Of a DNA stretch of 9,151 nt, positions 6,808 to 9,151 are shown piece after piece (within the stretch, counting starts at the first letter, position 1; each line of letters begins with the position of its first letter). The stretch spans positions 1-9,151 of the forward strand of contig JACCRL010000371.1 in NCBI GenBank assembly GCA_013813605.1. Reading direction: 5' to 3'. The stretch comes from Gemmatimonadaceae bacterium. Its GTDB lineage: Bacteria; Gemmatimonadota; Gemmatimonadetes; Gemmatimonadales; Gemmatimonadaceae. The notes beneath the pieces are model-generated. The model did not search any database, had not been told where the DNA came from, and worked only from the letters and a program-made list of their open reading frames with translations. Position numbers and translations under genes: made by a program.

Positions 6808-7440
6808 CTACCGGCGGCGCTCGAGAACCCGCGATACGTTGACGGCGTGACCGCAGAAGCTGCCGACAACGGTCTTCGTCCAGGAGGCCGGATCGAGAGA
6901 CGATGTCACATCGATCACACAGCTGCCGGAGCCGCCTGTCGAGCGCGTAAAGGTGAATCCTCCCTTCTGGCTGCCAGTCTGCAGGCCTGTTGGCTTTCCC
7001 GCCACGATGCTGATGGTGCTCTTCACGACGACGTTCGGATTGCCGCTGAGCGTCAGCACGCCGTCGCGCGTCTGGAGAGCGCAGTTGGCATCTGTCTTGG
7101 TCGCGGTTGACACGACGCTGAGACTTTGCGTCGCCGGATCTGCGCTTCCAACCATCGTACCCGCAACGGTCACCTGGCCACCCTTCGGGCACGCACGCGT
7201 AAACGTGAAGGAATTGTTGATGGCGGTCGGCACGGACTGCGAGGCGGCTCCATCACCGGCACCCAACGCAAACGCGGGGAACGAGGGACTGGCCGTGAAT
7301 GAAGCCATTTCCTGAGTGTCGGCGGCGAGCTGTTCTGCCTCGGCGCGCGAGAGCTGAGCGGAATCGGGAGCAGCGGCGTTGTCGCACGCCGATACGGCGA
7401 CCACTGCTGCGACTGCGAACAAGTTCAGAGTGCTGCGCAT
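6808..7440 (-). CDS. Lipoprotein with duplicated FTFTR motif and four cysteines, function unknown
   Basis: The product is 210 residues from the ATG at 7440. An in-frame GTG at 7458 is ignored because the AGGAGG ribosome site lies between the two. Residues 1-19 are a lipoprotein signal with lipobox VSAC (Cys19). The next residue is Asp20; in E. coli, Asp at +2 holds lipoproteins in the inner membrane, but that rule may not apply here. The mature part is Ser/Thr/Val-rich and probably all beta. Two halves each begin with FTFTR (78-82 and 162-166), followed by a cysteine (C84, C174). With C120 and C196 this gives four Cys in the exported domain, enough for two disulfides. The tail ends in RRR. 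The look is familiar from small secreted proteins common in Gemmatimonadota, but that is recollection only. It has its own promoter and terminator, so it is monocistronic. Confidence 0.85.
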   Translation of the reverse strand: MRSTLNLFAVAAVVAVSACDNAAAPDSAQLSRAEAEQLAADTQEMASFTASPSFPAFALGAGDGAASQSVPTAINNSFTFTRACPKGGQVTVAGTMVGSADPATQSLSVVSTATKTDANCALQTRDGVLTLSGNPNVVVKSTISIVAGKPTGLQTGSQKGGFTFTRSTGGSGSCVIDVTSSLDPASWTKTVVGSFCGHAVNVSRVLERRR

Positions 7441-7443
7441 TGA

Positions 7444-7450
7444 TCCTCCT
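7444..7450 (-). promoter_or_regulatory. Strong Shine-Dalgarno AGGAGGA fixing the lipoprotein start
   Basis: Minus strand AGGAGG, then ATCA, then ATG at 7440. It is the only full-strength ribosome-binding site in the window. It lies downstream of the competing GTG at 7458, so it decides the start. Confidence 0.85.
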
Positions 7451-7457
7451 GAAGACA

Positions 7458-7484
7458 CGCCGCCCAGCCAGATGGGCTACGGCG
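7458..7484 (-). promoter_or_regulatory. Hairpin in the 5' leader of the lipoprotein gene
   Basis: In RNA sense the arms are CGCC-GUA-GCCCA and UGGGC-GGCG around the loop UCUGGC. This gives nine pairs with a 3-nt bulge. The stem ends 7 nt before the AGGAGG site, inside a leader of roughly 65 nt predicted from the TATAAT box. It could affect ribosome access or mRNA stability. It does not match a riboswitch I know. Confidence 0.4.
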
Positions 7485-7513
7485 AGCAGAAAATCGGACG
7501 GAAAAGCCTTCCC

Positions 7514-7519
7514 ATTATA
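7514..7519 (-). promoter_or_regulatory. -10 box TATAAT of the lipoprotein gene
   Basis: A perfect consensus TATAAT on the minus strand in otherwise GC-rich DNA, about 74 bp before the ATG. The nearest -35-like hexamer, CTGACA (7538-7533), is only 13 nt away, too close for a standard promoter. The -35 contact is therefore unclear and an activator may be needed. Confidence 0.6.
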
Positions 7520-7599
7520 ACGCACGGGAGGGTGTCAGGGAGACAGCTGGCCAGTAGCAGAACCGGGTTGGGCGCACGTAGCTCACGCCTGCCGCGATC

Positions 7600-7608
7600 T
7601 GTTATTCT
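7600..7608 (+). promoter_or_regulatory. Extended -10 element TGT-TATTCT, leaderless geometry
   Basis: TG-N-TATTCT matches the extended -10 pattern, which can work with a poor -35; none is seen at 16-18 nt. TATTCT ends exactly 6 nt before the ATG at 7615, so the predicted transcript begins at the start codon. No Shine-Dalgarno precedes that ATG. Confidence 0.5.
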
Positions 7609-7614
7609 CAACGA

Positions 7615-8292
7615 ATGGCCGCCCTCGTCGCCCGATGCCGCCGCACCGCCTGCTTCACCAGGAGGCGGCTCTGCGTACCGCTGGTGATTGTGCTCGCCGC
7701 CGCGTGCCGGGAGAGTGCTTTGACGCCAATGGGGACAGCGTCGCTGGTACTGTCCGAGATAAGGTTGCGCGGCGCCGCGCCGGTCGCGCGGAGAATGGAT
7801 ACCGACGCTAAGTTCGCACGCTCGGTGCTGGACGGAATTGCAACCGGCGACAGTGCCTGGATTGAAGTTGCGAAGGCGATCGAGCCGGGCTCGTCGGCGG
7901 TTGATGCTTCGCTCACCATTGCGCTCGCGACCGCCCTCCCGCTGGCGCCGCGCGCCGTGCTTCCGCTGCTCGGCGCAACGCATGCAGCGGAGGAAGTCTG
8001 CGGCATTCCCTTCCTCCAGCCTTCGAAGGATCGCATCACGCGCTACAGGGACAGCGCTCTCGCGGCCGTCCTGGCGGTGGATGTGACGACAACCGCTCGC
8101 GCCGGCTCGGCGGCGCCATTTCCCGACACTGCCCTCCGGCGGAAGAGAGGGTTATGCGCGGCCGCCCTTCGCGGCTCCGCCGAGAGGAAGCTTACGCGCA
8201 TCGATCCGGCTTATGTAGTCAAGAACAAGCCGGTCGTCCCAAAGAAGCCGCCGCCGAAAAAACGAACGCGCAAGACGCCGCGCCGGCGCTGA
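7615..8292 (+). CDS. Exported protein of unknown function with basic C-terminal tail
   Basis: The product is 225 residues and was not recognised with confidence. The N-terminus has arginines at 16-18 and then a hydrophobic run (VPLVIVLAAAC, 21-31). It reads as a signal peptide with a possible but imperfect lipobox at Cys31 (AAAC, no Leu/Val at -3). Residues 62-155 look like a compact helical domain, with GDSAWIEVAKAI, ALATALPLAPRAVLPLLG and EEVCGIPFLQP as its most family-like stretches; C129 and C181 could pair. The last 25 residues are Lys/Arg/Pro-rich (PKKPPPKKRTRKTPRRR), suggesting contact with polyanions or cell wall, or simply disorder. The start is supported by the extended -10 box 6 nt upstream. 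The next gene follows after 74 bp on the same strand and could share the transcript. Confidence 0.7.
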   Translation: MAALVARCRRTACFTRRRLCVPLVIVLAAACRESALTPMGTASLVLSEIRLRGAAPVARRMDTDAKFARSVLDGIATGDSAWIEVAKAIEPGSSAVDASLTIALATALPLAPRAVLPLLGATHAAEEVCGIPFLQPSKDRITRYRDSALAAVLAVDVTTTARAGSAAPFPDTALRRKRGLCAAALRGSAERKLTRIDPAYVVKNKPVVPKKPPPKKRTRKTPRRR

Positions 8293-8366
8293 AAGAAATA
8301 TGTTTCGCCGTGTAACGGCACAAAGAATGATGCTGATTGCTCCCACACGACCGACAAGCCCGCAAA

Positions 8367-8687
8367 ATGACGAGTACACCTCCACAAAGCCCCATTCTCG
8401 ACAGCCCGCCAAACACCCACGGCCTGCGCATGCGCACGGCGATCGTGGTGGCGATAGTCTCTGCGCTCGTGACAGTCGTGGCGATGTACGAGGTCGTGAG
8501 AGGCGATGTCTCGCCGGTATCGAAGCGCTTCTTCGCGCTTGTGGCGATCATCGCCTTCGCGGGGCTGATCTACGGAATGACACAGGCGCTTCTGGCGGTT
8601 ATCGCGACGACAGCGGAGCGACGCCGCCTGGAGCGCGAGGTGAGCGAGCGGCGGACGGGCGACCGCGCCCGTAAGCCGAAGAAGTAG
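8367..8687 (+). CDS. Small two-TM membrane protein, function unknown
   Basis: The product is 106 residues from the ATG; an in-frame TTG 30 bp upstream adds a poor extension. Residues 1-22 are a Pro/Ser-rich lead. TM1 spans about 24-44 (TAIVVAIVSALVTVVAMYEVV). A short loop follows (RGDVSPVSKR). TM2 spans about 55-79. A strongly charged tail follows (ERRRLEREVSERR and on to KPKK), which the positive-inside rule places in the cytoplasm with the N-terminus. No catalytic motif is seen. No Shine-Dalgarno and no good -10 precede the ATG, so it may be read with the gene 74 bp upstream. Its stop abuts the stop of the convergent gene in TAGCTA. Confidence 0.72.
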   Translation: MTSTPPQSPILDSPPNTHGLRMRTAIVVAIVSALVTVVAMYEVVRGDVSPVSKRFFALVAIIAFAGLIYGMTQALLAVIATTAERRRLEREVSERRTGDRARKPKK

Positions 8688-9151
8688 CTATCGCGTAGCG
8701 GACTGGTCAGGCAGGAGTCGCTGCGACTCTGCGTTTCCAAGCCGGACGCTTTCCTTCTCGGTGAGAAGGCGGGTCAGGAAACGCTGGCCCTCCCCGATCC
8801 GCTCGACCTCCAAGGCAGTGACTTCGGACGCCTGCTCGATACGTCCCAGCCTCTCCATCAGCTCCCGCGGCATCGACGATACGGCCGTTGCGCCCCGCTT
8901 CCATATCCGGCGGGCGAAGGCGATGGAGATCGGCAGGAGCACGACGAGCATGAACACCGTCCCGAGGATGAACACCTCCTCCGGAGGACCCTGGCGAATA
9001 AACTCCGGCGGCTCGACCACGGCACCGGGAATTCCGGCGACGTTCGACATTTCCGTCTGTGACGCGGCAATCGCCTTGTCGACGGCCGAAATCCTTGCGT
9101 CGAGATCCATGACGCGGGTTTCAAGACCCTGGCGCTGGATTCCCGCGGGCG
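8688..9151 (-). CDS. Single-pass membrane protein B, paralogue of A (5' partial)
   Basis: The frame is open to the right edge, so the start is probably outside. The ATG at 9110 is possible but lacks a ribosome site and a -10 box. The residues before it (for example QRQGLETRV) continue the same charged helix as DLDARISAVDKAIAASQTEM. From that ATG, a Pro/Gly linker covers 27-44, a TM helix about 46-63 ends in VVLLP, then come the basic AFARRI and a C-terminal helix containing ALEVERIGEGQRFLTRLLTE (99-118). These match protein A at offsets of 39-40 residues, with one single-residue gap. At the DNA level the two genes share an identical 15-mer in the EGQRF region. The function is unknown; the arrangement suggests a coiled-coil membrane scaffold. 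The stop abuts that of the preceding convergent gene. Confidence 0.78.
   Translation of the reverse strand, partial: PAGIQRQGLETRVMDLDARISAVDKAIAASQTEMSNVAGIPGAVVEPPEFIRQGPPEEVFILGTVFMLVVLLPISIAFARRIWKRGATAVSSMPRELMERLGRIEQASEVTALEVERIGEGQRFLTRLLTEKESVRLGNAESQRLLPDQSATR

Noticed and set aside
6437..7192. 251-residue minus-strand open frame
   Set aside because: It runs through the perfect intrinsic terminator and opposes both membrane protein A and the lipoprotein in other frames. The composition (Arg, Gln, His runs) is not that of a folded protein.
7456..7513. Plus-strand resemblance to parts of a c-di-GMP (GEMM) riboswitch (CACGC, then GGACGGAAAAGCC)
   Set aside because: Only short pieces match. 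The conserved A-rich joining segment and second helix are missing, and the plus-strand gene downstream has its own -10 box beyond this segment. The hairpin is better explained as part of the leader on the other strand.
7477..7983. 168-residue minus-strand open frame opposite the exported protein
   Set aside because: Arg/Gln/Gly-rich, no motif, and it spans two promoter regions; a shadow frame.
8307..8319. Small hairpin GCCGT-GTA-ACGGC between the exported protein and the two-TM protein
   Set aside because: Only 5 bp of stem and no T-run on the plus strand; too weak to call a terminator.
1..9151. CRISPR arrays, tRNA or rRNA genes, insertion sequences, phage or toxin-antitoxin genes
   Set aside because: No regularly spaced repeats, tRNA-like cloverleaf, transposase motif or paired terminal inverted repeats were seen on reading both strands. 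A computational scan was not possible.

Overview
This is a GC-rich bacterial chromosomal window with ten protein-coding genes, two of them cut by the window edges. No tRNA, rRNA, CRISPR array, transposase or phage gene was recognised. Four things suggest the phylum Gemmatimonadota: the mix of small lipoproteins with little recognisable homology, a FtsX/YbbP-type permease, single-pass membrane proteins ending in a conserved ALEVERI-x-EGQRF-x-TRLL block, and a promoter of the form TTGACC-17-TAGACT lying directly on a start codon. That assignment is an inference from sequence style and not from a marker gene.

Layout, left to right: (1) the C-terminal half of an ABC transporter permease (+, cut at the left edge); (2) a secreted, lipid-anchored zinc metalloprotease with an HEFQH motif (-); (3) a MarR-family regulator (+) divergent from the protease; (4) a phenylalanine-4-hydroxylase and, upstream of it, a soluble PAS-containing histidine kinase (both -, separated by 2 nt, probably one transcript); (5) an intergenic stretch of about 340 bp; (6) a single-pass membrane protein 'A' (+); (7) a four-cysteine lipoprotein (-) with a clear intrinsic terminator, a good Shine-Dalgarno and a TATAAT box; (8) an unrecognised exported protein with a basic tail (+); (9) a small two-TM protein (+); (10) a paralogue 'B' of the membrane protein in (6) (-, open to the right edge).

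Gene orientation alternates, giving four convergent and three divergent junctions. Three of the four convergent junctions have stop codons that abut or overlap, with no terminator between them (TAGCGCTA, TCACCTGA, TAGCTA); the fourth has a textbook hairpin terminator.

Three genes, possibly four, have a -10-like hexamer exactly 6 nt before the ATG and no Shine-Dalgarno. That geometry predicts leaderless mRNAs.

No single obvious defence or biosynthetic system is present. The least explained items are the paralogous coiled-coil/TM proteins A and B, the pairing of a kinase with an aromatic amino-acid hydroxylase, and the apparent leaderless expression.
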